A stretch of 64,000 nt of DNA from JBDSKH01 sp035556655 (GTDB lineage: Bacteria > Actinomycetota > Actinomycetes > Actinomycetales > Microbacteriaceae). The stretch lies in the NCBI GenBank assembly GCA_035556655.1, contig DATMFW010000033.1:62001-126000 (forward strand), in the 5' to 3' direction. The notes under the pieces were generated by a model that searched no databases, was not told the origin of the DNA, and saw nothing but the letters and a program-made list of their open reading frames with translations. This document shows positions 17,262 to 25,569 of this stretch, piece by piece. A program made the translations under genes and the position numbers. Each line of letters begins with the position of its first letter. The stretch's first letter is position 1.

Positions 17262-17325
17262 GGGGACTCGAACCCCTGACCCCCTGCATGCCATGCAGGT
17301 GCGCTACCAGCTGCGCCACAGACCC
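17253..17325 (-). tRNA. tRNA-Ala, anticodon GGC
   Basis: The 73-base minus-strand sequence folds as a cloverleaf. The seven-pair acceptor is GGGTCTG with CAGATCC (one G-U) plus discriminator A. The D arm contains GCGCAGCTGGTAGCGC, the anticodon stem is CCTGC/GCAGG around loop ATGGCAT, and the T arm is GGGG-TTCGAGT-CCCC. The anticodon GGC reads GCC and GCT alanine codons. CCA is not encoded. It lies 47 bases after rsfS in the same direction and has a possible promoter of its own. Confidence 0.97.
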
Positions 17326-17331
17326 TCGGTC

Positions 17332-17359
17332 ACCGTACTGCGGGAAGCAGCGAAGGCAA
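17332..17359 (-). promoter_or_regulatory. Candidate tRNA-Ala promoter
   Basis: On the minus strand TTGCCT (17359-17354), a 16-base spacer and TACGGT (17337-17332) lie six bases before the first tRNA base. It is plausible as a sigma-70 promoter, though the tRNA could also be cut from the rsfS transcript. Confidence 0.4.
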
Positions 17360-17372
17360 CTGGATCAGATTA

Positions 17373-17756
17373 CTACATCTCGGCGGCATGGGGAGCCGCC
17401 GGCAGGTCGAGCGGCAGCGCCGGGCAGTCCTTCCAGAGGCGCTCGAGCGAGTAGTACATGCGGTCCTCCTCGTGGAAGACGTGCACGACGAGATCGCCGA
17501 AGTCCATCAGCACCCAGCGGCCCTCGGCGCGACCCTCCCGGCGCAGGGTCTTCACGCCGGCCTCGTTGAGCTTGTCCTCCACCTCGCCGGCGATCGACTG
17601 CACGTTGCGCTCGTTCCGCCCGGTGACGAGCAGGAAGACGTCGGTCAGCGGCAGCGGCTCGGACACGTCGAGCGCGACGAGGTCCTCACCGGACTTGTCG
17701 TCGGCCGCGCGCGCGGCGATCTGCAGCAGCTCGAGGGAGCGAGGGGAAGCCGGCAC
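17373..17756 (-). CDS. rsfS: Ribosome silencing factor RsfS (YbeB/Iojap family)
   Basis: 127 residues from GTG 17756. RsfS binds ribosomal protein L14 on the 50S subunit and blocks joining with 30S when nutrients are short. The family core is intact: AARAADDKSGEDLVALDVSEPLPLTDVF, then VTGRNERNVQSIAGEVEDKL, RREGRAEGRWVLMDFGDLVVHVF and a tail containing YYSLERLWKD. It is preceded by a Pro/Ala-rich gene and nadD on the same strand, a common nadD-rsfS order with an extra gene between. Confidence 0.95.
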   Translation of the reverse strand: MPASPRSLELLQIAARAADDKSGEDLVALDVSEPLPLTDVFLLVTGRNERNVQSIAGEVEDKLNEAGVKTLRREGRAEGRWVLMDFGDLVVHVFHEEDRMYYSLERLWKDCPALPLDLPAAPHAAEM

Positions 17757-17759
17757 GCG

Positions 17760-19163
17760 TCAGAGCTGCCCGGTCGCGACCAGGACGATGAACAGGGCGC
17801 CGACGATGACCGCCATGCTGGTGGCGGCGACGATGAGCGCGGTGAGGCCGCGGGTGCCCTTCGGTTTCACGGTCTGGATGACCCCGCGCGAAGACGTGTG
17901 GGTACTCACGGCCTTGATCGCCCGTACCGGCTGAGAGTCGGTGGATGCCACCTGGCTGTCGCCCGGGTCGAGAACGTGATCGAGGTCGGACTCGTCGAGC
18001 TGCGCCGGAAGCGCACCGGTGGCGGAGAGGCTCGGCGGCAGCGAGATCGAGCCGGTGACCATGATGTCGCCGGTGCCGATCGGCCCGAAGTCCTGATTCG
18101 GGATCGAGGGCAGCACGAGCGCACTCGTGGTGATCGCGCCGCTCGTCGCCCCGATGTTGCGGGCGAGCGGTGCATCGCCGACCTGCGTCTCGTCGTCGAG
18201 CTGGGCCTGGGTCGACCAGTGGCCGGTCGGCGGCGTCGAGGTCGTCGGCTCGGGAGTCGACTCCGGGGTCGAGGCCTCCGGGGTCGAGGCCTCCGGGGTC
18301 GGGGCCGAGGTGAGCTCGGGCTCGACCACGATCTCGGCGACCACGACCTCGGGCTCCGGGGCCGCTGCGGGCGCGGGCGGCTCGTTGAGCACCGGGACGG
18401 GGCCGAGGGCCTCCGGGGCGATCCTCGCCGGCCCTGAGGCCACTGCGGGGGCGGATGCGGGCGCTGGCGCCGCGACGGGAGGCGCGGCCGGAGGAGCGGG
18501 GCTGACGGGAGTCTCCGCCACCGGCTCGGGCTGCGGGGCGGCACGGCGGCCGCGGGACGGCTGCTCCATCGACGGCGGTTGATCGAGCGGCACCTGGCCC
18601 GTGCGGCCGGTCAGCTGATCGAACTCGGCGACCGCCGAATCGAGACGGGTGGACGGCGCGGCGAGCGGCGTTCCGGGATGAGCAGGTGCCGCATCCTCGG
18701 GGGCGGCCGTGATGCCGTGGGCGTCCCGCAGGGCGCGCAGCTCGCGGCGGGTCAGGGTGTGCTCGACGGGCTCGGCGTTGTCCAGAGCAGACGGTTGAAC
18801 GGTCTCGGCGGACGGCTGTGCCACCGGCGCCGCGGCAGGATCGGCGCCGGCATAGTGCGGGGCCCAGGCGGGAGCCGCCGCGCGGCGGCCCTCCGGGCTG
18901 AAGTCACGCGGACGGTAGCTGCCGTCGGCCTCGGGGGCCGGCGCCTCGTCCGGAGTGCGCCGGGTGCGCAACCCCGGTCCGTCGTAGTCGGGCACCGGGA
19001 TGCGGCCCTGCGTCGTGTAGGTCAGCGGCTCGGCCGGAGCGGCGGGTGCGACCGGCATCGGAGGCGGCCCTGCCGTGGGGACGACGGCAGCGGGCGCGGA
19101 GTCGCGCTCGCTCTGCCGGACCGCTCGCCGCGAATGCAGCGGCGGGTCCTGAAATGTCGTCAT
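17760..19163 (-). CDS. Pro/Ala-rich protein with one C-terminal membrane helix
   Basis: 467 residues. Nearly the whole length is low-complexity and rich in Pro, Ala, Glu and Thr, including a short repeat PEASTPEASTPEST near residue 295. A single hydrophobic helix closes the protein (LTALIVAATSMAVIVGALFIVLVATG), so it is probably tail-anchored with a long cytoplasmic disordered region. An early segment, HTLTRRELRALRDA, is basic and helical. I recognise no enzyme domain. It overlaps the nadD stop by four bases and precedes rsfS by three, so it is part of that operon. A scaffold or envelope role is speculative. Confidence 0.75.
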   Translation of the reverse strand: MTTFQDPPLHSRRAVRQSERDSAPAAVVPTAGPPPMPVAPAAPAEPLTYTTQGRIPVPDYDGPGLRTRRTPDEAPAPEADGSYRPRDFSPEGRRAAAPAWAPHYAGADPAAAPVAQPSAETVQPSALDNAEPVEHTLTRRELRALRDAHGITAAPEDAAPAHPGTPLAAPSTRLDSAVAEFDQLTGRTGQVPLDQPPSMEQPSRGRRAAPQPEPVAETPVSPAPPAAPPVAAPAPASAPAVASGPARIAPEALGPVPVLNEPPAPAAAPEPEVVVAEIVVEPELTSAPTPEASTPEASTPESTPEPTTSTPPTGHWSTQAQLDDETQVGDAPLARNIGATSGAITTSALVLPSIPNQDFGPIGTGDIMVTGSISLPPSLSATGALPAQLDESDLDHVLDPGDSQVASTDSQPVRAIKAVSTHTSSRGVIQTVKPKGTRGLTALIVAATSMAVIVGALFIVLVATGQL

Positions 19164-19759
19164 GTCCTACTCCGGTATAGGTGGTGCTTGGAGATGTATT
19201 GCACGACACCGTCGGGGACCAAGTACCACACCGGGAACCCCCGGTCGACTCGCGCACGGCAATCGGTGGAGCTGATGGCCAGCGCGGGCACTTCGAGAGA
19301 GCTTACGCCCTGCTCCGGGAGACCGCGAATACTCAATGCGTGTCCCGGGCGGGACACCGCCACGAAATGGGCGAGCTCCCAGAGTTCGTCGTTGTCCTTC
19401 CAGTCCAGGATCTGAGCCACCGCATCCGCGCCCGAGATGAAGAACAGATCGGCGTCCGGCCTTTGTTTACGCAGGTCACGCAGGGTATCGATCGTGTACG
19501 TGGGGCCCGGCCGATCGATGTCGACCCGGCTCACCGTGAACCCCGGATTGGAGGCTGTGGCGATCGCCGTCATGAGGTAGCGATGCTCTGCCTGTGAAAC
19601 CCCTGATTTCTGGTACGGCTGCCCCGTCGGGACGAAGATCACCTCGTCGAGGTCGAAACTGCGCTGGACCTCGCTCGCGGCGGCCAGGTGGCCGTGATGG
19701 ATGGGGTCGAAGGTCCCACCCATGACGCCGAGACGAGGGCGTCGAGCGGGAACGGTCAC
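19160..19759 (-). CDS. nadD: Nicotinate-nucleotide adenylyltransferase
   Basis: 199 residues from GTG 19759. NadD transfers AMP from ATP to nicotinate mononucleotide, making deamido-NAD in NAD synthesis. The nucleotidyltransferase motif GGTFDPIHHGH (residues 14-24) and the C-terminal ISSTDCRAR motif (usually ISST.IR) are present, along with PTYTIDTLRDLR and FFISGADA. The exact start is uncertain; the first ten basic/proline residues may not be translated. The downstream Pro/Ala-rich protein gene overlaps its stop. Confidence 0.96.
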   Translation of the reverse strand: MTVPARRPRLGVMGGTFDPIHHGHLAAASEVQRSFDLDEVIFVPTGQPYQKSGVSQAEHRYLMTAIATASNPGFTVSRVDIDRPGPTYTIDTLRDLRKQRPDADLFFISGADAVAQILDWKDNDELWELAHFVAVSRPGHALSIRGLPEQGVSSLEVPALAISSTDCRARVDRGFPVWYLVPDGVVQYISKHHLYRSRT

Positions 19760-19786
19760 GGCGAGCGGTCCGGGGTGCGGAGACGA

Positions 19787-19981
19787 CTAGTGGTGACCGC
19801 TGTGCTGGTCGGCAGCCGAGGTCTTGTCGCTGTGACGATTGGCGACGTCGCGGTAGCTCCACGTGACGAGGGCGAGCACCAGGAAGATCGCGGCGGCGAT
19901 GCCGGCGAACGCGATCGGGGGCATGATCAGCGGCGCGAGTTCTTCCTCGTGTTCGGCGATGACCGTGGCAATCGACAGCAT
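19787..19981 (-). CDS. Small single-helix membrane protein between proA and nadD
   Basis: 64 residues: an acidic N-terminus (AEHEEELAPLIMPP), one membrane helix (AFAGIAAAIFLVLALVTWSY) and a His-rich polar tail ending QHSGHH. It is too small for a domain call. The hexamer TAGGCT (complement of 19988-19993) lies six bases before the ATG, so it probably has a leaderless promoter at the end of proA and may drive nadD and rsfS. The tail could bind metal, but nothing supports that beyond composition. Confidence 0.75.
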   Translation of the reverse strand: MLSIATVIAEHEEELAPLIMPPIAFAGIAAAIFLVLALVTWSYRDVANRHSDKTSAADQHSGHH

Positions 19982-19987
19982 GCGTCC

Positions 19988-19993
19988 AGCCTA
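19988..19993 (-). promoter_or_regulatory. Candidate -10 for small membrane protein (and nadD operon)
   Basis: The minus strand reads TAGGCT six bases before ATG 19981. It overlaps the proA stop codon. Confidence 0.5.
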
Positions 19994-21256
19994 GCCCCGC
20001 ACCTGCCCGGAACCGCGCACGATCCACTTGGTGCTCGTCAACTCCGGCAGCCCCATCGGACCGCGTGCGTGCAGCTTCTGAGTCGAGATCCCGACCTCGG
20101 CGCCGAACCCGAACTCGCCGCCGTCGGTGAAGCGGGTGCTGGCGTTCACCATCACCACCGCCGAGTCGACCTCGGCCAGGAAGCGCTCGGCCCGCCGCAT
20201 GTCGTTGGTCACGATCGACTCGGTGTGGTGGGTCGAGTAGGTCCTGATGTGCTCGAGCGCGTCGTCCATGCCGTCGACGACGGCGACCGACAGGTCGAGG
20301 CTCATGTGCTCGGTGGCGTAGTCCTGCTCGGTGACCGGGTCGGCATCGGGGAAGATCGCGCGGGCACGCTCGTCGGCGTGGATCGTGACCCCCTCGGCGC
20401 GGAGCGCCGTCAGGACCGGGGGCAGCAGGCGGGCGGCCGCCCCGGCATCCACCAGGAGCGTCTCGAGGGCGTTGCACACGCTCGGACGCTGCACCTTGGA
20501 GTTCACGGCGATCTCGACGGCCTGCTGCACGTCGGCGCTCTCGTCGAGATAGACGTGCACGACCCCGGCACCGGTCTCGATGACCGGCACCTTCGACTCG
20601 CGGACGACGGTGTCGATGAGTTGCGCGCTGCCTCGCGGGATGAGCACGTCGACCAGGCCACGGGCCTGCATGAGCTCGGTCGCCCCGTCCCGGCCGAACT
20701 CGTCGATGGTCTGCACGGCGTCGCGCGGCAGCCCGGCGCCCTCCAACGCCTCCTGGATGAGTTCCACGAGCACCCGGTTGGTGTTCTCGGCCGCCGAGCC
20801 GCCGCGCAGCACGACCGCGTTGCCGCTCTTCAGCGCGAGGGCGGCGATGTCGATGGTGACGTTCGGCCGGGCCTCGTAGATCGCGCCGACGACGCCGAAT
20901 GGCACCCGCACCTGGCTCAGCTGCAGCCCGTTGGGAAGGGTCGAGCCGCGCACCACTCCGCCGACCGGGTCGGGCAGGGCGATGATCTCGCGCACCGCTG
21001 CGGCGAGCCCGGCGAGACGCCCGGCGTCGAGGCGCAGGCGGTCCTGGAGCCCCTCGCTCAGACCGTTCTCGCGCCCGGTGGCCAGGTCGAGCTCGTTGGC
21101 GGGCAGGATGCGCTCTGCCCCGTTCTCGACGGCGACCGCGATCGCCTCGAGGCCGGCGTCCTTCGCCCCGGAAGCCGTGGTCGCCAGAGCGATCGAGGCC
21201 GTGCGGGCGGTACGCAGCTTGTCATCGAGGGTGAGGGTCGTCGCGGTCGCGGGCAT
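19991..21256 (-). CDS. proA: Glutamate-5-semialdehyde dehydrogenase (gamma-glutamyl phosphate reductase)
   Basis: 421 residues. ProA reduces gamma-glutamyl phosphate with NADPH to glutamate semialdehyde in proline synthesis. The aldehyde-dehydrogenase fold is evident: GVVGAIYEARPNVTID, ALALKSGNAVVLRGGSAA, the catalytic cysteine in RPSVCNALETLL, and a C-terminal GEFGFGAEVGISTQKLHARGPMGLPELTS. It is separated from proB by an MFS gene on the other strand and has its own -10 (TAGAAT, six bases before ATG), so it is transcribed independently of obgE-proB. Confidence 0.97.
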   Translation of the reverse strand: MPATATTLTLDDKLRTARTASIALATTASGAKDAGLEAIAVAVENGAERILPANELDLATGRENGLSEGLQDRLRLDAGRLAGLAAAVREIIALPDPVGGVVRGSTLPNGLQLSQVRVPFGVVGAIYEARPNVTIDIAALALKSGNAVVLRGGSAAENTNRVLVELIQEALEGAGLPRDAVQTIDEFGRDGATELMQARGLVDVLIPRGSAQLIDTVVRESKVPVIETGAGVVHVYLDESADVQQAVEIAVNSKVQRPSVCNALETLLVDAGAAARLLPPVLTALRAEGVTIHADERARAIFPDADPVTEQDYATEHMSLDLSVAVVDGMDDALEHIRTYSTHHTESIVTNDMRRAERFLAEVDSAVVMVNASTRFTDGGEFGFGAEVGISTQKLHARGPMGLPELTSTKWIVRGSGQVRG

Positions 21257-21262
21257 GCGGCG

Positions 21263-21268
21263 ATTCTA
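21263..21268 (-). promoter_or_regulatory. Candidate -10 for leaderless proA
   Basis: The minus strand reads TAGAAT six bases before ATG 21256, a close match to TATAAT and consistent with a leaderless mRNA. Confidence 0.55.
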
Positions 21269-21351
21269 ACGACGGCAGAGGTGTCCACAGACGCGCAGGT
21301 GGACCTCCCGTGTACGTCTCAGCCGCCGTTGGCCCGCGAGAGGATGGAGAG

Positions 21352-22539
21352 ATGCTCTCCCGAACGCCCCGGCCCTGGCTCATGCTCGCCGCGGGAGTGC
21401 TGGCCCAGGCAGCCGCGAGCCTCGTGCAGGCCACGCCGGCCTTCCTCATCCCGCTGCTGCACACCCGGCGCGGCCTGAGCCTCGCCGAGGCCGGCCTGAT
21501 CGCCGCAGCGCCCAACGTGGGAGTGCTCCTCGCGCTCGTGGCGTGGGGCGCCGCCACCGACCGGTGGGGCGAGCGCCGGATCCCGGTGCTCGGCCTGGCA
21601 CTGACCATCCTCGGCGTCGCCGGCGCCCTCGTCGCCCCCGGCTACACGGCGCTCGGCCTGGCGTTCGTGGTGGCGGGCATCGGATCGGCGAGCGTGAGCG
21701 CCGCGAGCGGGCGCGTGGTGGTCGGCTGGTTCCCGCCCGAGCGCCGCGGCCTCGCCATGGGCATCCGTCAGATGTCGCAGCCGCTCGGCGTGACGCTCGG
21801 CGCCCTCACCGTCCCGCCCCTGGTGGCGGGGGGCACCCTCGAGCCGGCCCTGTGGTTCGGCATCGCCCTCGTGGCGGCCGGGCTGGTCTGCTATGCGCTC
21901 GTGGTGGTGAACCCGCAGCGGCCCCCGCGGCCGGTGGATGCGCAGGGCCGCCCCGCGAATCCGTACCGCGGAGATGCGGCGCTGGTCCGCATCCACACCG
22001 CGTCGGCCCTGCTCGTGGTGCCCCAGTACGTACTGGCGACGTTCGGGCTGGTCTGGTTGATCGCCGACCAGCACTGGGAGGCGATGGTGGCGGGCGTCGT
22101 GGTCGGGCTCGCGCAGTTCCTCGGCGCCCTCGGCAGGATCGCCGTCGGCGTGCTGAGCGACCGGCTGGGGTCGCGCCTGCGTCCGTTGCGCTGGGTCGCG
22201 CTGGCCGGCATCCCGTTGCTGCTGCTGACCGCGGCCGCCGGCGCCGTGCACTGGCCGGCCGCCGTGGCGATCAGCTACATCCTGGCCAGTTGCGTGTCGG
22301 TGGCCGACAACGGCCTGGCCTTCACGGCGGTGGCCGAGATCGCCGGAGCGCACTGGTCGGGCCGCGCGCTGGGCGTGCAGAACACCGGGCAGTTCGCGGC
22401 CGCCGCGCTCGCGACCCCGCTCGTGGGGGCGCTGATCGGCGTCGTCGGCTATCCGGTCGGATTCGCGCTGACGGCGCTCGCCCCGCTCATCGCGGTTCCG
22501 CTGGTGCCTCGGGACGCGCCTCGAACCACGTCCCGGTGA
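21352..22539 (+). CDS. MFS transporter (12-helix), inserted between proA and proB
   Basis: 395 residues from ATG 21352, preceded by a GAGGATGGAGAG purine run. About twelve helices are visible, with motif A-like LVAWGAATDRWGERRIPVLG between helices 2 and 3, and SDRLGSRLRPLRW in the second half. The family type resembles the NNP/CynX-like and aromatic-acid MFS groups, but no substrate motif is evident. It lies on the plus strand between proA and proB, which are normally adjacent, so it is an insertion into that operon. Its 3' end overlaps the proB 3' end by 53 bases. Confidence 0.85.
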   Translation: MLSRTPRPWLMLAAGVLAQAAASLVQATPAFLIPLLHTRRGLSLAEAGLIAAAPNVGVLLALVAWGAATDRWGERRIPVLGLALTILGVAGALVAPGYTALGLAFVVAGIGSASVSAASGRVVVGWFPPERRGLAMGIRQMSQPLGVTLGALTVPPLVAGGTLEPALWFGIALVAAGLVCYALVVVNPQRPPRPVDAQGRPANPYRGDAALVRIHTASALLVVPQYVLATFGLVWLIADQHWEAMVAGVVVGLAQFLGALGRIAVGVLSDRLGSRLRPLRWVALAGIPLLLLTAAAGAVHWPAAVAISYILASCVSVADNGLAFTAVAEIAGAHWSGRALGVQNTGQFAAAALATPLVGALIGVVGYPVGFALTALAPLIAVPLVPRDAPRTTSR

Positions 22540-23284
22540 GTTCGCCCGACAGGGCGCGGGCGACGTTCGGGGTCGAGGTGAGCAGCACCGGGGTGCCCGC
22601 GGCGGCGGCGAGCTTCGCGGCGGCGATCTTGGTGCCCGCTCCACCGGTGCCGACCCCGGCGGCGCCGATGTCCCCGAGCTCGACCCCTGCGAGGTCGTCC
22701 TCGAACGCGACGAGCGCGATCGGCTCGGCCCCGGGCTCCGACGGCGGTTTCGTGTACAGCGCGTCGACGTCGCTCAGCAGCACCAGCAGATCGGCCGCGA
22801 TCAGCTCGCACACCATCGAGGCGAGCCGGTCGTTGTCGCCGAACCGGATCTCGTGGGTGGCGACCGTGTCGTTCTCGTTCACGATGGGCAGGATGCGAAG
22901 GCCCAGCAACCGCTCCATGGCGCGCTGGGCGTTGCTGCGCGGGGTGGGATGCTCGAGGTCGCCGGCGGTGAGCAGCACCTGGCCGGCGAGGATCCGGTAC
23001 CGGTCGAGAGAGGTCTGGTAGCGCCACATCAGCACGTTCTGGCCGACGGCGGCGGCGGCCTGCTGGGTGGCGAGATCGGTGGGCCGTCCGTCGAGGTTCA
23101 GGAACGGGATCGCGGTGGCGATCGCCCCCGACGACACCAGCACGACCTCGGTGCCTCGCGCGTGGGCGGCGGCGAGTGCATCGACCAGGGGGTCGATCTG
23201 CCCGGCGTTCGCGCCGCTCACCGATGAGGATCCGACCTTCACCACGATGCGTTTCGCGCTCAGCACCTCGGGCCGTGCCGTCAT
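22487..23284 (-). CDS. proB: Glutamate 5-kinase, short form lacking PUA domain
   Basis: 265 residues, against about 370 for the E. coli enzyme. The amino-acid kinase domain is complete: KRIVVKVGSSSVSG, LVSSGAIATAI, the AAAVGQNVLMWRYQ helix, IVNENDTVATHEIRFGDNDRLASMV and VGTGGAGTKIAAAKLAAAAGTPVLL. The PUA domain that often follows is absent. ProB phosphorylates glutamate in the first step of proline synthesis. The ATG at 23284 overlaps the obgE stop by four bases and has GGAGG upstream. Regulation by proline feedback would have to use the kinase domain alone, as known for other short ProB proteins. Confidence 0.95.
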   Translation of the reverse strand: MTARPEVLSAKRIVVKVGSSSVSGANAGQIDPLVDALAAAHARGTEVVLVSSGAIATAIPFLNLDGRPTDLATQQAAAAVGQNVLMWRYQTSLDRYRILAGQVLLTAGDLEHPTPRSNAQRAMERLLGLRILPIVNENDTVATHEIRFGDNDRLASMVCELIAADLLVLLSDVDALYTKPPSEPGAEPIALVAFEDDLAGVELGDIGAAGVGTGGAGTKIAAAKLAAAAGTPVLLTSTPNVARALSGELTGTWFEARPEAPAEPR

Positions 23285-24783
23285 TCGTCCTCCGCCCACA
23301 GTCCGGCCTCGCGCTCGGCCTCGAGCTCGGCGCGCGCAGCGGCCTTGGCGTCCATGCGCTCGAGGTACTCCCCGCGGCGCTGCCCGCGGGTCGGACGCCG
23401 GTTCTCGTCGAGACGGGCATCGGTGCCGCGCGGAGAGCTGATCAGCTCGGCCGCCGAGGTGAGCGTCGGCTCCCAGTCGAACACCACGCCGTCGCCCGGT
23501 CCGATCATGACGGCTGCTCCGGGTGTCGCCCCCTTCGCGAACAGCTCGTCCTCCACGCCCAGCTTCGCCAGCCGGTCGGCGAGGAACCCGACGGCCTCGT
23601 CGTTGGTGAAGTCGGTCTGCTGCACCCAGCGCTCGGGCTTGGCCCCCAGGATGCGGAACACCGGCTCGGTACCGCCCTCGAGCGTCACCTGGAACTCGGC
23701 TTCGTTCACCGCCTTGGGGCGCAGCACGATCCGGGGGGTGCTCTCGGCGGCGAGCAGGCGCGCGGCACGGTCGGCCTCGACCAGTTCGGCGAGGGCGAAC
23801 GAGAGCTCGCGCAGGCCGGCACGGCTCACGGCGGAGATCTCGAACACCCGGTACCCGCGCTGCTCGAGTTCCGGCTTCACGAAGTCGGCGAGCTCCCGCG
23901 CGTCGGGGACATCGATCTTGTTGAGCGCGATGAGCTGCGGCCGCTCCAGCAGCGGCAGCTGACCCTCCGGAACCGGGTAGGCGGCGAGCTCGCCGAGGAT
24001 CACGTCGAGATCGCTCAGCGGGTCGCGCCCGGGCTCGAGGGTCGCGCAGTCGAGCACGTGCAGCAGCGCCGAGCAGCGCTCGACGTGGCGCAGGAACTCC
24101 AGCCCGAGCCCCTTACCCTCGCTGGCGCCCTCGATCAGACCGGGGACATCGGCGATCGTGTAGCGGGAGTCGCCCGACTCGACCACCCCGAGATTCGGGT
24201 GCAGCGTGGTGAAGGGATAGTCGGCGATCTTCGGCTTCGCGGCGCTCATCGCCGCGACCAGGCTGGACTTGCCGGCGCTCGGGTACCCCACGAGCGCGAC
24301 ATCGGCCACCGTCTTCAATTCGAGGCGGACATCGCCCTCCCAGCCGGGGGTTCCGAGCAGTGCGAACCCCGGAGCCTTCCGCTTGGTGGTGGCGAGCGCC
24401 GCGTTGCCGAGGCCGCCCTGCCCGCCGGGCGCCACGACGAAGCGCATGCCCGGCTCGGAGAGGTCGGCCAGCTGCTCGCCCGTCGCGCTGGAGACCACGG
24501 TCCCGAGCGGCACCGGCAGCTCGAGCGAGTCGCCGGCGTACCCGCTGCGGTGATCGCCCATGCCCGGCCCGCCGTTGCCGCTGGAACGGTGCGGACCCCG
24601 GTGATAGGCCAGCAGCGTGGTGACCTGCGGGTCGGCGACCAGCGTGATGTCGCCGCCGTGCCCGCCGTTGCCGCCGTCGGGTCCGGCGAGCGGCTTGAAC
24701 TTCTCGCGCTTGACCGACACGCAGCCGTTGCCGCCGTGCCCCGCGCGCAGGTGGAGCGTCACCTGGTCGACGAAGGTCGCCAT
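23281..24783 (-). CDS. obgE: GTPase ObgE/CgtA
   Basis: 500 residues from ATG 24783 (SD AGGAG upstream). The domains in order are a glycine-rich Obg fold (about 1-158, FVDQVTLHLRAGHGGNGCVSVKREKF), a G domain with P-loop GYPSAGKSSL, switch DYPFTTLHPNLG, DVPGLIEGAS and NKIDV, and an OCT domain (about 350-430) followed by a charged tail. Obg is an essential GTPase in 50S ribosome assembly and stress control. It sits in the conserved order rplU-rpmA-obgE-proB. A hairpin and two repeats lie between rpmA and its start and may tune its level. Confidence 0.97.
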   Translation of the reverse strand: MATFVDQVTLHLRAGHGGNGCVSVKREKFKPLAGPDGGNGGHGGDITLVADPQVTTLLAYHRGPHRSSGNGGPGMGDHRSGYAGDSLELPVPLGTVVSSATGEQLADLSEPGMRFVVAPGGQGGLGNAALATTKRKAPGFALLGTPGWEGDVRLELKTVADVALVGYPSAGKSSLVAAMSAAKPKIADYPFTTLHPNLGVVESGDSRYTIADVPGLIEGASEGKGLGLEFLRHVERCSALLHVLDCATLEPGRDPLSDLDVILGELAAYPVPEGQLPLLERPQLIALNKIDVPDARELADFVKPELEQRGYRVFEISAVSRAGLRELSFALAELVEADRAARLLAAESTPRIVLRPKAVNEAEFQVTLEGGTEPVFRILGAKPERWVQQTDFTNDEAVGFLADRLAKLGVEDELFAKGATPGAAVMIGPGDGVVFDWEPTLTSAAELISSPRGTDARLDENRRPTRGQRRGEYLERMDAKAAARAELEAEREAGLWAEDE

Positions 24784-24806
24784 GGCTGCTCCTTTCCGGC
24801 AATGAG

Positions 24807-24833
24807 AAAGGGCGGGCACGATGCCCGCCCTTT
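24807..24833 (-). terminator. Intercistronic hairpin between rpmA and obgE
   Basis: A perfect 12-bp stem (AAAGGGCGGGCA / TGCCCGCCCTTT) with a three-base CGA loop lies 24 bases before the obgE start. There is no long U tract on the minus strand (CTCATTG follows), so it is probably a partial terminator or RNA-stability element that lowers obgE relative to rplU-rpmA. Confidence 0.7.
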
Positions 24834-24898
24834 ACTCGGTGATCGAGTAGCCGCGAAGCGGCGCCTCTACTCGGTGATCGAGTAGCCGCGAAGCGGCG
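24833..24898. repeat. Two copies of a REP-like element
   Basis: A 31-base unit (TACTCGGTGATCGAGTAG + CCGCGAAGCGGCG) occurs at 24833-24863 and again at 24868-24898, separated by four bases. The second copy continues into TATCGAGATC, so its right half can pair with GATCGAGTAGCCGC to form an imperfect palindrome. It belongs to the same family as the elements at 26.5, 38.4 and 62.0 kb. Confidence 0.8.
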
Positions 24899-24915
24899 TA
24901 TCGAGATCTGGCGGG

Positions 24916-25170
24916 CTACGCCGCCGGGACGATGTTGACGACCTTGCGGCCGCCCTTCTGGCCGAACTCGACGGCACCGGCCGCGAGAGCGAACAGGGTG
25001 TCGTCGCCGCCCCGGCCGACGTTCACGCCGGGGTGGAAGTGCGTGCCGCGCTGGCGCACGAGGATCTCGCCCGCCTTGACGACCTGGCCGCCGAAGCGCT
25101 TGACGCCGAGGTACTGCGCGTTCGAGTCCCGGCCGTTGCGGGTCGAGGATGCGCCCTTTTTGTGTGCCAT
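24916..25170 (-). CDS. rpmA: 50S ribosomal protein L27 (bL27)
   Basis: 84 residues, full length for the family. The N-terminal MAHKKGASSTRNGRDS reaches towards the peptidyl-transferase centre in the ribosome; there is no N-terminal extension needing Prp-type cleavage, unlike in Firmicutes. The rest (LGVKRFGGQVVKAGEILVRQRG, HPGVNVGRGGDDTLFAL) matches closely. It lies 18 bases after rplU and is cotranscribed with it. Confidence 0.98.
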   Translation of the reverse strand: MAHKKGASSTRNGRDSNAQYLGVKRFGGQVVKAGEILVRQRGTHFHPGVNVGRGGDDTLFALAAGAVEFGQKGGRKVVNIVPAA

Positions 25171-25188
25171 GTCTCTATTACCTCGTCG

Positions 25189-25497
25189 CTACTTGATGCC
25201 GGTGATCTTGACGCGGGTCAGCTCGGAGCGGTGCCCCTGGCGCTTCTTGTACCCGGTCTTGTTCTTGAACTTCTGGATGACGATCTTCGGGCCGCGCTCG
25301 TTGCCGAGCACCTCGGCCGTGACCTTGATCTTGGCCAGGTCCTTGGCGTCGTGGGTGATCTTGTCACCGTCGACGTGCAGGACCGGGGCGAGCTCGATGG
25401 TGCCGTTCTTGTCGGCCGCGATGCGATCGAGCACGACGATCGAGCCGACCTCGACCTTCTCTTGACGGCCGCCGGCGCGCACGATTGCGTAAACCAC
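25189..25497 (-). CDS. rplU: 50S ribosomal protein L21 (bL21)
   Basis: 102 residues from GTG 25497. The start VVYAIVRAGGRQEKVEVGSIVVLDRI is typical of L21, which binds 23S rRNA near L20. The C-terminal family signature is in FKNKTGYKKRQGHRSELTRVKITGI. It is the first gene of the rplU-rpmA-obgE-proB unit and lies about 70 bases after a good promoter. Confidence 0.98.
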   Translation of the reverse strand: MVYAIVRAGGRQEKVEVGSIVVLDRIAADKNGTIELAPVLHVDGDKITHDAKDLAKIKVTAEVLGNERGPKIVIQKFKNKTGYKKRQGHRSELTRVKITGIK

Positions 25498-25569
25498 TGG
25501 AGTTCCTCACTGCTGGAAAGATTGCGGGTGCAGAAGTCGCGGCCTCGGGCCAGCGCACACCAAGGGTCA

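Noticed and set aside
18261..18300. 18-bp tandem repeat as a regulatory array
   Set aside because: It encodes the PEAST repeat in the Pro/Ala-rich protein and is in frame.
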